DNA of 64,000 nt from Albidovulum sediminicola. GTDB taxonomy: Bacteria; Pseudomonadota; Alphaproteobacteria; Rhodobacterales; Rhodobacteraceae. Shown here piece after piece: positions 18,357 through 26,717 of the stretch. Position numbers and translations under genes: made by a program. Every line of letters starts with the position of its first letter. Position 1 is the first letter of the stretch. The DNA lies in the NCBI RefSeq assembly GCF_025751575.1, contig NZ_JAOWLA010000003.1, positions 62,001 to 126,000 of the forward strand. The letters run 5' to 3'. Below the pieces are notes generated by a model. The model did no database searches. It was not told where the DNA came from and saw nothing but the letters and a program-made list of their open reading frames with translations.

Positions 18357-19018
18357 GCGTCATCCCTCAGGAACGGCAGGGCCTTGCGGAAATATTCCCA
18401 CCCGGTCAGGAATGTCAGGATCGCCGCGACCCAGATGACCGCAAGTCCCACCATCGTCGCGATCGAGGAGCAGCCCCGCGTCCCGCAGCTACGGATTGGG
18501 TCGGCCAAGCCCTGCTCGACCAGCGCGGCATATTGTTCCATCGTCATACCGCGCCGGGCGATCCCTTCCAGATGTTCAAGCCCGGTTCCCAGAAACAGGA
18601 TCGCGATGGCGATCATCTGGGCGGTCGTCTTCCACTTCGCGAGCTTGGTGACCTTGAGAAGCCCCGCCTTGCTGCCCAGAAACTCCCTGAGGCCGGAGAC
18701 GAAGACCTCACGGAAGAGGATCACGGTCGCAGGCAGGATCAGCCAGGGGTTCATGCCGGAATAGCCGGTAATCACCATGATCGCGATCACCACCATCGCC
18801 TTGTCCGCGATCGGGTCCAGCATCGCGCCGAACTTCGATTCCTGCTTCCAGAGCCGCGCCAGGTAGCCGTCGAAATAATCTGTGACGGCCGCCGACACGA
18901 AAAGCGCCAGCGCGAACCAATCGGCCAAGGGGCGATGGAAATAAAGAAACATCACCGCGACGCCGGGCGCGGCGAGCAGGCGCAGGACCGTGAGGCTATT
19001 CGGGATCGTCCATCTCAT
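18353..19018 (-). CDS. pgsA: CDP-diacylglycerol-glycerol-3-phosphate 3-phosphatidyltransferase
   Basis: This 221-residue membrane enzyme makes phosphatidylglycerol phosphate. It carries the CDP-alcohol phosphatidyltransferase signature D-x2-DG-x2-AR-x8-G-x3-D-x3-D, read as DYFDGYLAR then GAMLDPIAD. It starts MRWTIPNSLTVLRLL, the classic PgsA N-terminus. A TTG at 19027 would add three residues. A longer periplasmic or loop insertion (ATMVGLAVI preceded by SCGTRGCSS) sits before the last helix; cysteines there are unusual. Confidence 0.93.
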   Translation of the reverse strand: MRWTIPNSLTVLRLLAAPGVAVMFLYFHRPLADWFALALFVSAAVTDYFDGYLARLWKQESKFGAMLDPIADKAMVVIAIMVITGYSGMNPWLILPATVILFREVFVSGLREFLGSKAGLLKVTKLAKWKTTAQMIAIAILFLGTGLEHLEGIARRGMTMEQYAALVEQGLADPIRSCGTRGCSSIATMVGLAVIWVAAILTFLTGWEYFRKALPFLRDDA

Positions 19019-19088
19019 GGCTGGCAACCTAGCGGGACGGCGCGGCGGGGGGAAGGGGGGTCGGAGAGGCGCGAGGGCACCCGCCTGA

Positions 19089-19658
19089 TCAGAAGGTCGG
19101 TGGGGTGCAGGCCGACACCACCACGCAGTCGTCGGGGCCCGGGTTCTGGAACCGGTGCGGCGTGCGGCTGTTGAAGAGGTAGCCGTCGCCGGCCTCCAGC
19201 ACCTGCGTCTCGGATCCGACGGTCACGCTGATGCGGCCCGACAAGACGATCCCCGCCTCTTCCGCGTCGTGGCTGTAAAGGTCGGGGCCGGTGTCGGCGC
19301 CGGGCGTATAGGTTTCGTAAAGCATCTGGATCGCGCTGGCCCCCGGCCGCCCGATCTGGCGGAAGTTGACGCCGCCCTCGGTTTCGCCCCGCTTGGCGAA
19401 GGGAGTGATCTCGCGCAGTTCATGCTTGCGAAAGCACCATTTCGGCCCGGATTCCTCTGGTGTCGCGAAGAAATCGCTGAGCGTGATGTCGAGCCCGACC
19501 AGGATCTTCTTCAGCGTCGCGATCGAGGGGCTGGTACGATTCTGCTCGATCAGGGAGATCATGCCGCCGGTCACGCCGGTCGCGGCGGCAAGCTGGCGCT
19601 GGGACAGGCGGCGTCGTTCCCGCTCCTCCTTCAGCCGCGCCCCGGTATCAAATTCCAT
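19089..19658 (-). CDS. XRE-family regulator with C-terminal cupin (PuuR-like)
   Basis: This 189-residue regulator has an N-terminal helix-turn-helix (residues 8-62, LSQRQLAAATGVTGGMISLI) and a C-terminal cupin barrel with SHDAEEAGIVLSG and GDGYLFNSRTPHRF, where the His and Glu residues could bind a metal. The architecture is that of PuuR, the repressor of putrescine use in E. coli. It is divergent from the 4-aminobutyrate aminotransferase gene, which fits local control of GABA or putrescine degradation. The likely operators are the palindromes in the 131-bp region between the two genes. Confidence 0.85.
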   Translation of the reverse strand: MEFDTGARLKEERERRRLSQRQLAAATGVTGGMISLIEQNRTSPSIATLKKILVGLDITLSDFFATPEESGPKWCFRKHELREITPFAKRGETEGGVNFRQIGRPGASAIQMLYETYTPGADTGPDLYSHDAEEAGIVLSGRISVTVGSETQVLEAGDGYLFNSRTPHRFQNPGPDDCVVVSACTPPTF

Positions 19659-19702
19659 CCCGCATCTCCGAAGCACCGACCATCCACCGACCATTCATAA
19701 TG

Positions 19703-19734
19703 ATAAATTTATTAGGCATCAATTCGCAATATTG
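19703..19734. promoter_or_regulatory. Candidate operators between the XRE-cupin regulator and gabT
   Basis: In the AT-rich spacer between the divergent regulator and gabT there is a perfect 10-bp palindrome ATAAATTTAT (19703-19712) and a perfect 8-bp palindrome CAATATTG (19727-19734). A TGATCA palindrome follows at once. Palindromes in the shared promoter region fit binding sites of the dimeric regulator. The binding itself is inferred. Confidence 0.4.
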
Positions 19735-19789
19735 ATCATTGATCGCGGCTTCTGTAAGGATGCGCGCAAATTTCGCCAAGGAGGCCGCC

Positions 19790-21067
19790 ATGCAGAATGC
19801 CGAGATCGAAGCCCGCCGCAAGTCCGCCATGTCGCGCGGCGTCGGCGTGATGACCCAGATATTCGTGGACAAGGCTGAAAACGCCGAGATCTGGGACAAG
19901 GAAGGCAACCGCTACATCGACTTCGCCGCGGGGATCGCGGTCGTCAACACCGGCCACCGCCACCCCAAGGTGATCGAGGCGGTCAAGGACCAGCTCGATC
20001 ACTTCACCCATACCTGCCACCAGGTCGTGCCGTATGAAAACTACGTGCGCCTGGCCGAGCGGCTGAACACGATCGTCCCGATCTCGGGCGAGAAGAAGTC
20101 GATCTTCGTCACCACCGGCGCCGAGGCGGTCGAGAACGCGATCAAGATCGCGCGCTCTGCGACCGGCCGCCAGGCGGTCGTCGCCTTCACCGGCGCCTTC
20201 CATGGCCGGACCTTCATGGGCATGGCGCTGACCGGCAAGGTCGTGCCCTACAAGGTCGGCTTCGGCGCGATGCCGAACGATGTCTTCCACGTTCCCTTCC
20301 CGGTCGGGCTGCATGGCGTTTCGGTGCAGCAATCGCTGGACACGCTCAACTACCTCTTCAAGGCCGATGTCGATCCCAAGCGCGTGGCCGCGATCATCCT
20401 TGAGCCCGTGCAGGGCGAGGGTGGCTTCTACGAGGCGCCGCGCGAATTCTTCAAGGCGCTGCGCGCGATCTGCGATGAACACGGGATTCTGCTGATCGCG
20501 GATGAGGTGCAGACCGGCTTCGCCCGCACCGGCAAGATGTTCGCGATGGAGCATCACGACGTCGAACCCGACCTGATGACCATGGCCAAGGCACTTGCGG
20601 GCGGCTTCCCGCTGGCCGCCGTCACCGGCCGGGCCGAGGTCATGGACGCCCCCGCGCCGGGCGGTCTGGGCGGCACCTACGGCGGCAGCCCGATGGGTAT
20701 CGCCGCGGCCAACGCGGTGCTCGACGTGATCGAGGAAGAGGGCCTGTGCGACCGCGCAAACCAGCTTGGCTCGCGTCTCAAGCAGCACCTGGAATCGCTG
20801 CGCGGCGACATCCCCGAGATCGTCGACATCCGCGGCCCCGGCTTCATGAACGCGGTCGAGTTCAACGATGCGACGACCGGCAAGCCCTCCGCCGATTTCG
20901 CCAACAAGGTGCGGACCGAGGCGCTCAAGCGCGGGCTTCTGCTTCTGACCTGCGGCGTGCATGGCAACGTCATCCGCTTCCTGTCGCCGATTACGATCCA
21001 GGACGGCGTCTTCACCGAGGCGCTGGGCAAGCTGGAAGAAGCCATGCGCGCGGCCCGCGCGGCCTGA
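19790..21067 (+). CDS. gabT: 4-aminobutyrate-2-oxoglutarate aminotransferase
   Basis: This 425-residue class-III PLP aminotransferase converts GABA to succinic semialdehyde. It has ADEVQTGFARTG and the PLP lysine Lys267 in TMAKALAGGFP, the same position as in E. coli GabT. The ATG at 19790 has an AAGGAGG ribosome-binding site. No succinate-semialdehyde dehydrogenase gene is next to it. PuuE-type function in putrescine degradation is an equal possibility given the PuuR-like neighbour. Confidence 0.92.
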   Translation: MQNAEIEARRKSAMSRGVGVMTQIFVDKAENAEIWDKEGNRYIDFAAGIAVVNTGHRHPKVIEAVKDQLDHFTHTCHQVVPYENYVRLAERLNTIVPISGEKKSIFVTTGAEAVENAIKIARSATGRQAVVAFTGAFHGRTFMGMALTGKVVPYKVGFGAMPNDVFHVPFPVGLHGVSVQQSLDTLNYLFKADVDPKRVAAIILEPVQGEGGFYEAPREFFKALRAICDEHGILLIADEVQTGFARTGKMFAMEHHDVEPDLMTMAKALAGGFPLAAVTGRAEVMDAPAPGGLGGTYGGSPMGIAAANAVLDVIEEEGLCDRANQLGSRLKQHLESLRGDIPEIVDIRGPGFMNAVEFNDATTGKPSADFANKVRTEALKRGLLLLTCGVHGNVIRFLSPITIQDGVFTEALGKLEEAMRAARAA

Positions 21068-21084
21068 TCCGCGCCAAGCCAAGA

Positions 21085-21122
21085 AAGCGACGGCCGCCAC
21101 CCTGATGTGGCGGCCGTCTTCA
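21085..21122. terminator. Bidirectional intrinsic terminator after gabT and the lyase-like gene
   Basis: A perfect 12-bp stem, GACGGCCGCCAC with GTGGCGGCCGTC, and a 6-nt loop sits between the convergent stops at 21067 and 21145. T-rich tracts follow on both strands, though neither is long. Confidence 0.75.
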
Positions 21123-21144
21123 TTCGCAAAGTCCCGCAGACAGG

Positions 21145-21927
21145 TCAGCTGTTCCGCAGCTTGCCTTGATAGAGGTTGCGAACCTTTATCGAGATGCCAT
21201 TGCGCGGGAAGGGCAGAAAAGGGCTGGCTCTGCCGTAGTCTTTCCAGTCTGATCCGAAACCCCGATACCAGGGGCCGATCACCCAGCGGATCGGGTTGCG
21301 GTGCGCAAGCTTGTCGACATGACAGTTCGTCTTCGCGCTGGTTCCGCAGGCGGGCGGGATCAGAGTTTGTCCGGCCAGCGCATAGACCTGCTTCCCGTTG
21401 CACAGCACCCGCAGGAACCCGTCCTCGCGGAGTGACCATTTCACCAGCACCCGGACGGAATTCCAGGCCCCGAAACGCTTCCTGTCGAAGCAGAGGTGGT
21501 CCTCGAACGTTACCCCGCCACCCTTCAGGTTCATTTCAAAGAGGTGATTCTTGATCGCGCGAATATGCTGCCAGCCAGCGATTTCGACGCTGCCGCGGGT
21601 CCGGTACTTGAGGCTTTCCCGATACTCAAAGGATTTGGGCACGAAGACATCGAAAGCATATTCGACCTCGCGGCCCGGGGCAATGTCCGGCCCCTGAAGC
21701 TGAGAGCGCAGGTTGCCGTTGCCGCAATCACTCTCTCCTCGGCCATCGCCGTACTTCACGTCCTGGCAGAGCCCTTCCGTGAGGGTCATTGTCCAGGTGC
21801 CACCGGCCCGCTTGGGGTTCTCGCCGTTCAGCGCATAGGGCTTGAAATTCTGCCCCCAGGCGGGCGCTGACACCCCTGCGGCGAGAGCCGCCCAGACAAA
21901 TGCGCAAATGCGAAGTGCCCTTGGCAT
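21145..21927 (-). CDS. Secreted polysaccharide-lyase-like protein (heparin lyase I superfamily)
   Basis: This 260-residue protein has a clear signal peptide (MPRALRICAFVWAALAAG, cleavage probably after APAWG). The mature part reads like a jelly-roll lyase or lectin fold: GTWTMTLTEGLCQDVKYGDG, EYAFDVFVPKSF, and a C-terminal YRGFGSDW region. Several cysteines suggest disulfides. The resemblance to PF14099-type polysaccharide lyases comes from memory of the family and is not proven. Catalytic residues cannot be assigned. It is monocistronic and ends at the shared terminator. Confidence 0.5.
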   Translation of the reverse strand: MPRALRICAFVWAALAAGVSAPAWGQNFKPYALNGENPKRAGGTWTMTLTEGLCQDVKYGDGRGESDCGNGNLRSQLQGPDIAPGREVEYAFDVFVPKSFEYRESLKYRTRGSVEIAGWQHIRAIKNHLFEMNLKGGGVTFEDHLCFDRKRFGAWNSVRVLVKWSLREDGFLRVLCNGKQVYALAGQTLIPPACGTSAKTNCHVDKLAHRNPIRWVIGPWYRGFGSDWKDYGRASPFLPFPRNGISIKVRNLYQGKLRNS

Positions 21928-22045
21928 GGTGCGGTCAATGCTCCTCTTCTTCACCTGCGTCTCGAAAGCAGGCCTTGACCAACCCGTATCCATTCTGCCG
22001 GACGGCGCGGGGAAGGCAAGTTTCTTCCCCCCACGGCGCAACGGA

Positions 22046-22834
22046 TCAAAGGTCGAAGCTTGCGAAGACCGGCGCGTGGTCCGAAGGCTGTTCCCACCCC
22101 CGCGCGGCGCGCAGCACGCGGCTGCCATGCGCGGCGTTCGAGATGTCGGGCGTGGCCCAGACATGGTCCAGCCTGCGGCCCTTGTCGGCTGCATCCCAGT
22201 CCGCGGCGCGGTAGGACCACCAGCTGTAAAGCAGCCCCTCGGGGATGTCCTGCCGCGTCACGTCGACCCAGTTCCCCGCCGCGATGGCGTCGTTCAGAAG
22301 CTCGGTCTCGACCGGCGTGTGGCTGACGATCTTCAGAAGCTGCTTGTGGTTCCAGACGTCGTCCTCGCGCGGGGCGATGTTGAGATCGCCCACCAGGATC
22401 GACTTCTTCGGCGCCTCCCGATGCGCCCAGTCGCGCATGGCGGCGACGTAGTCGAGCTTCTGGCCGAACTTCTCGTTCTGCGCCCGGTCGGGGATGTCGC
22501 CGCCCGCGGGGACGTAGAAGTTGTGGACGGTGACTCCGTTCTCCAGTTCCGCCGCGACATGGCGGGCATGGCCGAGATCGGCAAAGTCGAAGGCCGCGAC
22601 CTCCCTCAGGGGAAGTTTCGACAGGATCGCCACGCCGTTGTAGCCCTTCTGGCCGCGCGCGACCATGTGGGTGTAACCCAGGGCTTGGAACGCCTCCGTC
22701 GGGATCTTCTCCACCGGGCTCTTGCATTCCTGAAGGCAGAGAACGTCCGGCGCCTCCTCGGACAGGAGTTTCGCAACCAGCCCCTCGCGCAGGCGGACGG
22801 AGTTGATGTTCCAGGTGGCAAGGGTGAAGGGCAT
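22046..22834 (-). CDS. xthA: Exodeoxyribonuclease III
   Basis: This 262-residue DNA-repair nuclease of the endonuclease/exonuclease/phosphatase fold shows WNINSVRLR, the metal-binding LQECK, GDLNIAPREDDVWN, and the C-terminal SDHAPV motif. Two ATGs lie close together; the second (22834) has AGGAG at the better spacing of 6 bases, so MPFTLATWN is taken as the start. Confidence 0.95.
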   Translation of the reverse strand: MPFTLATWNINSVRLREGLVAKLLSEEAPDVLCLQECKSPVEKIPTEAFQALGYTHMVARGQKGYNGVAILSKLPLREVAAFDFADLGHARHVAAELENGVTVHNFYVPAGGDIPDRAQNEKFGQKLDYVAAMRDWAHREAPKKSILVGDLNIAPREDDVWNHKQLLKIVSHTPVETELLNDAIAAGNWVDVTRQDIPEGLLYSWWSYRAADWDAADKGRRLDHVWATPDISNAAHGSRVLRAARGWEQPSDHAPVFASFDL

Positions 22835-22968
22835 GGTCATCTCCTGTTCTTCCGGCGCGACCTTAACGGCCCCGTTCACGGGCGGCAATGCGCCCGCCCC
22901 GCCAAGGGGGGGCTTGAGGCCGCCGTCCGCCCGTGCAAGATCGGCGGTACTGTCAACGGAGTGCCCCC

Positions 22969-23508
22969 ATGCGTCTGGCCGCCATCCTTCTGTCGCTCGT
23001 CCTCGCCCTTCCCGCCCAGGCCCGCCCGCTGACCGGGGAAGAGGCCGAAAGCCTCTCGGTTTCGGTCGATGCCTATCTGGATGCGATCGGCGCGGGCAAT
23101 GCCGAAAAGATCGTCGCCACCATGCCGCCCCGCATCCTCAACGTCTTCGCCGGGGCTTCGGGGACCGAGGTTTCGAAGCTGACGGAGGTCCTGACCGAAC
23201 AGACCGCGACCCTGATGAAAGGCAGCACCTTCACCGATCTGGCCGCCGGAAAGTCGAAGCTGAAGGCCGAGGACGGCACCATGCCGGACGGCAGCACGGT
23301 GACCTGGGTGCTGATCCCCACCCGCTTTACCGCGACCGCGAACGGCATCTCGACGATCAACGAACAGCCGCTTCTGGCGGTCAAGGAGGACGACGCCTGG
23401 TACTTCCTGCGGATCGACGGGCCGGAGCGTCAGCAGTTCGCGGCCATCGCCTATCCCTTCCTCGCCTCGGTGAACATGCCCGAGGCGACGGTGCGCCCCG
23501 CGCCCTGA
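22969..23508 (+). CDS. Small secreted protein of unknown function
   Basis: This 179-residue protein starts with a signal peptide (MRLAAILLSLVLALPAQARP, cleavage after AQA). The mature part is a mixed alpha-beta domain with SVDAYLDAIGAGNAEKIVATM, a pattern seen in NTF2-like or DUF4864-like domains, and ends in AFLASVNMPE. No catalytic motif can be named. It stands alone on the plus strand. Confidence 0.7.
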   Translation: MRLAAILLSLVLALPAQARPLTGEEAESLSVSVDAYLDAIGAGNAEKIVATMPPRILNVFAGASGTEVSKLTEVLTEQTATLMKGSTFTDLAAGKSKLKAEDGTMPDGSTVTWVLIPTRFTATANGISTINEQPLLAVKEDDAWYFLRIDGPERQQFAAIAYPFLASVNMPEATVRPAP

Positions 23509-23547
23509 GATCGCGCGCCCCGGCACCCAAAGCGCGGGCCCTTCCAC

Positions 23548-23574
23548 AAAAAAGACCCGGGCGGTGCCCGGGTC
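23548..23574 (-). terminator. Intrinsic terminator of the CenR-like gene
   Basis: Read on the minus strand, GACCCGGGC pairs with GCCCGGGTC around a 3-nt loop and is followed by six T residues. It lies 57 bp after the response-regulator stop. On the plus strand there is no T tract. Confidence 0.85.
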
Positions 23575-23631
23575 AGTCCAACAGGGAGGATGCCGCATCA
23601 TGACCCCGATGCGGCAAGGGGATTCGATTGT

Positions 23632-24318
23632 TTACGCCACCAGCCTATATCCACCAGATTCCGTAACAAGAAGGCGAGCGTTTGACGGATCTGGCTCTAT
23701 TTTCTGTCGCAGGCGATAAATGTGCGTTTCCAGGGTGTGCGTAGTCACACCGGCATTGTAGCCCCAAACCTCGTGCAGGAGAACATCCCGTGGCACCACG
23801 CCCTCGGAGGCGCGGTAGAGGAACTTCAGGATATTGGTTTCCTTCTCGGTCAGGCGGATCTTGCGCTCCCTCTCGTCGATCAGCATCTTCATCGACGGCT
23901 TGAAGGTATAGGGCCCAAGCTGGAAGACGGCGTCCTCGGACTGTTCATGGGTGCGCAGCTGGGCGCGCAACCGCGCCAGAAGCACCGGGAACTTGAACGG
24001 CTTGGAGACATAGTCATTCGCACCGGCATCCAGCCCGAGGATCGTGTCCGCGTCGCTGTCATGGCCGGTCAGCATGACGATGGGGCATTTGACGCCCTGC
24101 TTGCGCATGCGCTTGCAAAGCTCCCGACCGTCGGTGTCGGGAAGCCCCACGTCGAGAATGGCGAGGTCGTAGATCCCGGCCTTGACCTTCTCGATCGCCT
24201 CGGCGCCGTTGGCGGCTTCGAAGACGTCGAAGTCCTCGGTCATCACCAATTGCTCCGCCAGCGCCTCCCGCAGGTCGTCGTCGTCATCGACCAGAAGAAT
24301 TTTCTTGAGGTTGACCAA
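23632..24318 (-). CDS. OmpR/PhoB-family response regulator, CenR-like
   Basis: This 228-residue regulator has a receiver domain (residues 4-118) with the DDDDD acidic pocket, the phosphorylated Asp56 in LAILDVGLP, and Lys in VSKPFKFP. A winged-helix DNA-binding domain follows (about 130-228) with EKETNILKFLYRASEGVV and THTLETHIYRLRQKIEPDP. The whole C-terminus resembles CenR, an essential regulator of envelope processes in Caulobacter and Rhodobacter; I recall this from the family and did not align it. No histidine kinase lies nearby, as is common for CenR/CenK. Confidence 0.85.
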   Translation of the reverse strand: MVNLKKILLVDDDDDLREALAEQLVMTEDFDVFEAANGAEAIEKVKAGIYDLAILDVGLPDTDGRELCKRMRKQGVKCPIVMLTGHDSDADTILGLDAGANDYVSKPFKFPVLLARLRAQLRTHEQSEDAVFQLGPYTFKPSMKMLIDERERKIRLTEKETNILKFLYRASEGVVPRDVLLHEVWGYNAGVTTHTLETHIYRLRQKIEPDPSNARLLVTESGGYRLVA

Positions 24319-24472
24319 GGCATGCCCTCCGTTTCACTCCCTTCCAGATGCGCGCAGAGGGCGCCCCGGGCAAGGTTTGCAACAGGATTTCACACGGAGT
24401 TGTCGGTATGCCGGGAAATGTTTCAATTTGCTTCGCGGGCGACTATCTAGGGGGCGAAAGAACGGACGATCC

Positions 24473-25561
24473 ATGCCCCTTGGCCTGACACCCCTGGAAC
24501 AACTCAACCGCGCCCGCGCCGACCTGCGCATGGGCGTCCCTGTCGTCTTGGGCGCGGCGGGCCGCTTCGCCGTGGCCATCGCGGCAGAGGAACTGGGCGC
24601 CGCGCGGCTGGCGGGGATGCGCGCCCTGGGTGCCGTCACGCTCGCCATCACCGTGCGGCGGGCCGAGACGCTGAAAGCGCGCGCCTATGACGGCGACCTT
24701 GCGCGTATCGCGGTGCCCGAGGATGCCGACCTTGGCTGGATCCGCGGCGTGGCGGACCCCGCCGACGATCTGCGCGTGCCGATGAAGGGCCCACTTCACA
24801 GCGAACGGTCAGGCGACGCTGCGCTGCACCGTTTCGCGATCCATCTGGCCAAGTCCGCCCACCTATTGCCCGCCGCCGTGGTCGTGAACGTCGCCGATGG
24901 CCGCGACATCGCGAAGCGGGAGGGGCTGACGCTTCTCGACCTCGACATCGTCGCGCCGGAGGTGTCGCGCGCCGCCCTGCTGCACCCGGTCATCGCGGCG
25001 CGGGTGCCCATGCGCGCGGCCGAGGCCGGGCGGCTCCATGTTTTCCGCCCCGAGGATGGGGGGGAGGAGCACTACGTCATCGAAGTCGGCCAGCCGCCGC
25101 GTGACAAGCCGGTGCTGGCGCGGTTGCATTCGGCTTGTTTCACCGGCGATCTGCTCGGCAGCCTGAAATGCGATTGCGGTCCGCAGCTAAACGCGGCGCT
25201 TCAACAGATGGGGGCCGAGGGCGCGGGCGTTCTGCTTTACCTCAATCAGGAGGGGCGCGGGATCGGGCTGGCGAACAAGATGCGGGCCTATTCGCTCCAG
25301 GATCAGGGATTCGATACGGTCGAGGCCAACCACCGCCTGGGTTTCGAGGATGACGAGCGCGACTTCCGCCTGGGGGCGGGGCTCTTGAAGTCGATGGGCT
25401 TTTCGTCGGTCCGGTTGCTGACCAACAACCCCGCCAAGATCAAGATGATGGAGGCGATGGGCATCAAGGTTGCGGAACGGGTTCCGCTGAAGGTGGGCCG
25501 GACCCAGCACAACGATGCCTATCTTGCGACCAAGGCCGCGAAATCCGGGCATCTTCTGTGA
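24473..25561 (+). CDS. ribA: GTP cyclohydrolase II with a degenerate N-terminal domain
   Basis: This 362-residue protein opens the riboflavin pathway from GTP. The GTP cyclohydrolase II domain covers about residues 170-360, with the zinc cysteines in HSACFTGDLLGSLKCDCG, the active-site LNQEGRGIGL, and LLTNNPAKI. The first 160 residues look like a decayed RibB/DHBP-synthase domain: the arrangement ARADLRMGVPVVL then ADG is kept, but the acidic substrate motif DDEDRENEGD is absent. Such degenerate fusions are known in alphaproteobacteria. The L,D-transpeptidase gene begins inside its stop codon. Confidence 0.92.
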   Translation: MPLGLTPLEQLNRARADLRMGVPVVLGAAGRFAVAIAAEELGAARLAGMRALGAVTLAITVRRAETLKARAYDGDLARIAVPEDADLGWIRGVADPADDLRVPMKGPLHSERSGDAALHRFAIHLAKSAHLLPAAVVVNVADGRDIAKREGLTLLDLDIVAPEVSRAALLHPVIAARVPMRAAEAGRLHVFRPEDGGEEHYVIEVGQPPRDKPVLARLHSACFTGDLLGSLKCDCGPQLNAALQQMGAEGAGVLLYLNQEGRGIGLANKMRAYSLQDQGFDTVEANHRLGFEDDERDFRLGAGLLKSMGFSSVRLLTNNPAKIKMMEAMGIKVAERVPLKVGRTQHNDAYLATKAAKSGHLL

Positions 25562-26073
25562 TCGGTGGGGCCGGTGACCTTGTGCTGACACCCATGGGGC
25601 TCCGCTTCCACGGGCGGGTGTTTCCGGTGACATGGGGGCGCGGCGGCATCCGTTCCGACAAGCGGGAAGGCGACGGCGCCACGCCGGTCGGCCTGCACCG
25701 CACGATCGGCCTGCTCTACCGGTCTGACCGCATCGCGGCTGACGCGCTACCACCCTGGGCCGTTCCGATCCGGCTGGAAGACCGCTGGTGCGACGCGTCC
25801 GGCCATCCCGACTACAACCATCTGGTCCGCAAACCCTTCGGGAAAAGCCAGGAACGGCTGCGCCGGGCCGATCCGCTTTACGACCTGATCCTGCCCTTGG
25901 ACTGGAACTGGCCTGACGCGGTGCCGGGCAAGGGCTCCGCGATCTTCATCCATCAATGGCGCCGACCGGGCTTTCCGACGGCCGGGTGCCTCGCGCTGTC
26001 GCGTGCCGATCTTATGTTCGTGGCCCGGCATGCGGCACCGGGAACGCGGGTGGTGATCCGGCCTCAGCCGTAG
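25558..26073 (+). CDS. L,D-transpeptidase (YkuD) family protein
   Basis: This 171-residue protein starts with GTG in a 4-bp overlap with the ribA stop. It shows the YkuD active site IFIHQWRRPGFPTAGCLAL, with the catalytic cysteine and conserved histidine. It lacks a signal peptide, which is unusual for an enzyme that would act on peptidoglycan; it may be a member of the small cytosolic-looking YkuD subfamily found in alphaproteobacteria. Its 3-prime end overlaps the convergent yggS gene by 10 bp. Confidence 0.85.
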   Translation: MIGGAGDLVLTPMGLRFHGRVFPVTWGRGGIRSDKREGDGATPVGLHRTIGLLYRSDRIAADALPPWAVPIRLEDRWCDASGHPDYNHLVRKPFGKSQERLRRADPLYDLILPLDWNWPDAVPGKGSAIFIHQWRRPGFPTAGCLALSRADLMFVARHAAPGTRVVIRPQP

Positions 26074-26717
26074 TTGCGCGCGCCGAAGATGGCGGAGCCG
26101 ACGCGGACATGGGTGGCACCAGCCGCAATCGCGGCCTCGAAATCGCCGCTCATGCCCATCGACAGGCCGGTAAGCCCGTTGCGTTCCGCGATCTGCGCCA
26201 GCATCGCGAAATGCGGGCGGCTGTCGCCCTCCTCCGGCGGGATGCACATCACGCCCGCCAGCGGCAGGCCAAGCGCCCGGCAGTCGCGGATGAAGCCGTC
26301 GGTGTCCGAGGGCATCACGCCCGCCTTCTGCGGCTCTTCCCCCGTATTGACCTGTACGAAAAGCGCCGGGCAGCTTCCCCGCGCCTCGGCAAGGCGTGCC
26401 AGCTTTTCAGCAAGCGAGGGGCGGTCAAGCGTGTGGATCGCGTCGAACAGATCGACCGCGACCTTGGCCTTGTTGGTCTGCAAGGGGCCGATCATGTGCA
26501 GCTCGACCGGTCCGAAGCGATCGCGCAGCGCCGGCCATTTGCCAGTGGCCTCCTGCACGTAGTTTTCACCGAAGACCCGGTGCCCGGCCTCCAGCACCGC
26601 CTCGACCCGGTCGAGCGGCTGGACCTTCGACACGGCGATGAGGGTCACGGAGCCCTCAGGCCGGCCCGCCGCCTTCTCTGCCGCCGCGATCCGGCTCCGG
26701 ATCTCAGTCAGTGACAT
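26064..26717 (-). CDS. YggS-family pyridoxal-phosphate homeostasis protein
   Basis: This 217-residue TIM-barrel protein binds PLP at Lys31 in LIAVSKVQPLD. It has FGENYVQEA, LHMIGPLQTNK and the C-terminal LSMGMSGDFEAAIAAGATHVRVGSAIFG, all hallmark YggS/PLPBP blocks. The start at 26717 overlaps the end of the TPR-sulfotransferase gene by 14 bp, so both are probably in one transcript. Confidence 0.95.
   Translation of the reverse strand: MSLTEIRSRIAAAEKAAGRPEGSVTLIAVSKVQPLDRVEAVLEAGHRVFGENYVQEATGKWPALRDRFGPVELHMIGPLQTNKAKVAVDLFDAIHTLDRPSLAEKLARLAEARGSCPALFVQVNTGEEPQKAGVMPSDTDGFIRDCRALGLPLAGVMCIPPEEGDSRPHFAMLAQIAERNGLTGLSMGMSGDFEAAIAAGATHVRVGSAIFGARNYG

Noticed and set aside
19736-21439. A 567-codon open frame antisense to gabT
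   Set aside because: It lies across gabT and the terminator, has no family match by eye, and gabT is clear.
23554-23574. Terminator for the plus-strand secreted-protein gene
   Set aside because: The hairpin is followed by T residues only on the minus strand, so it serves the CenR-like gene.
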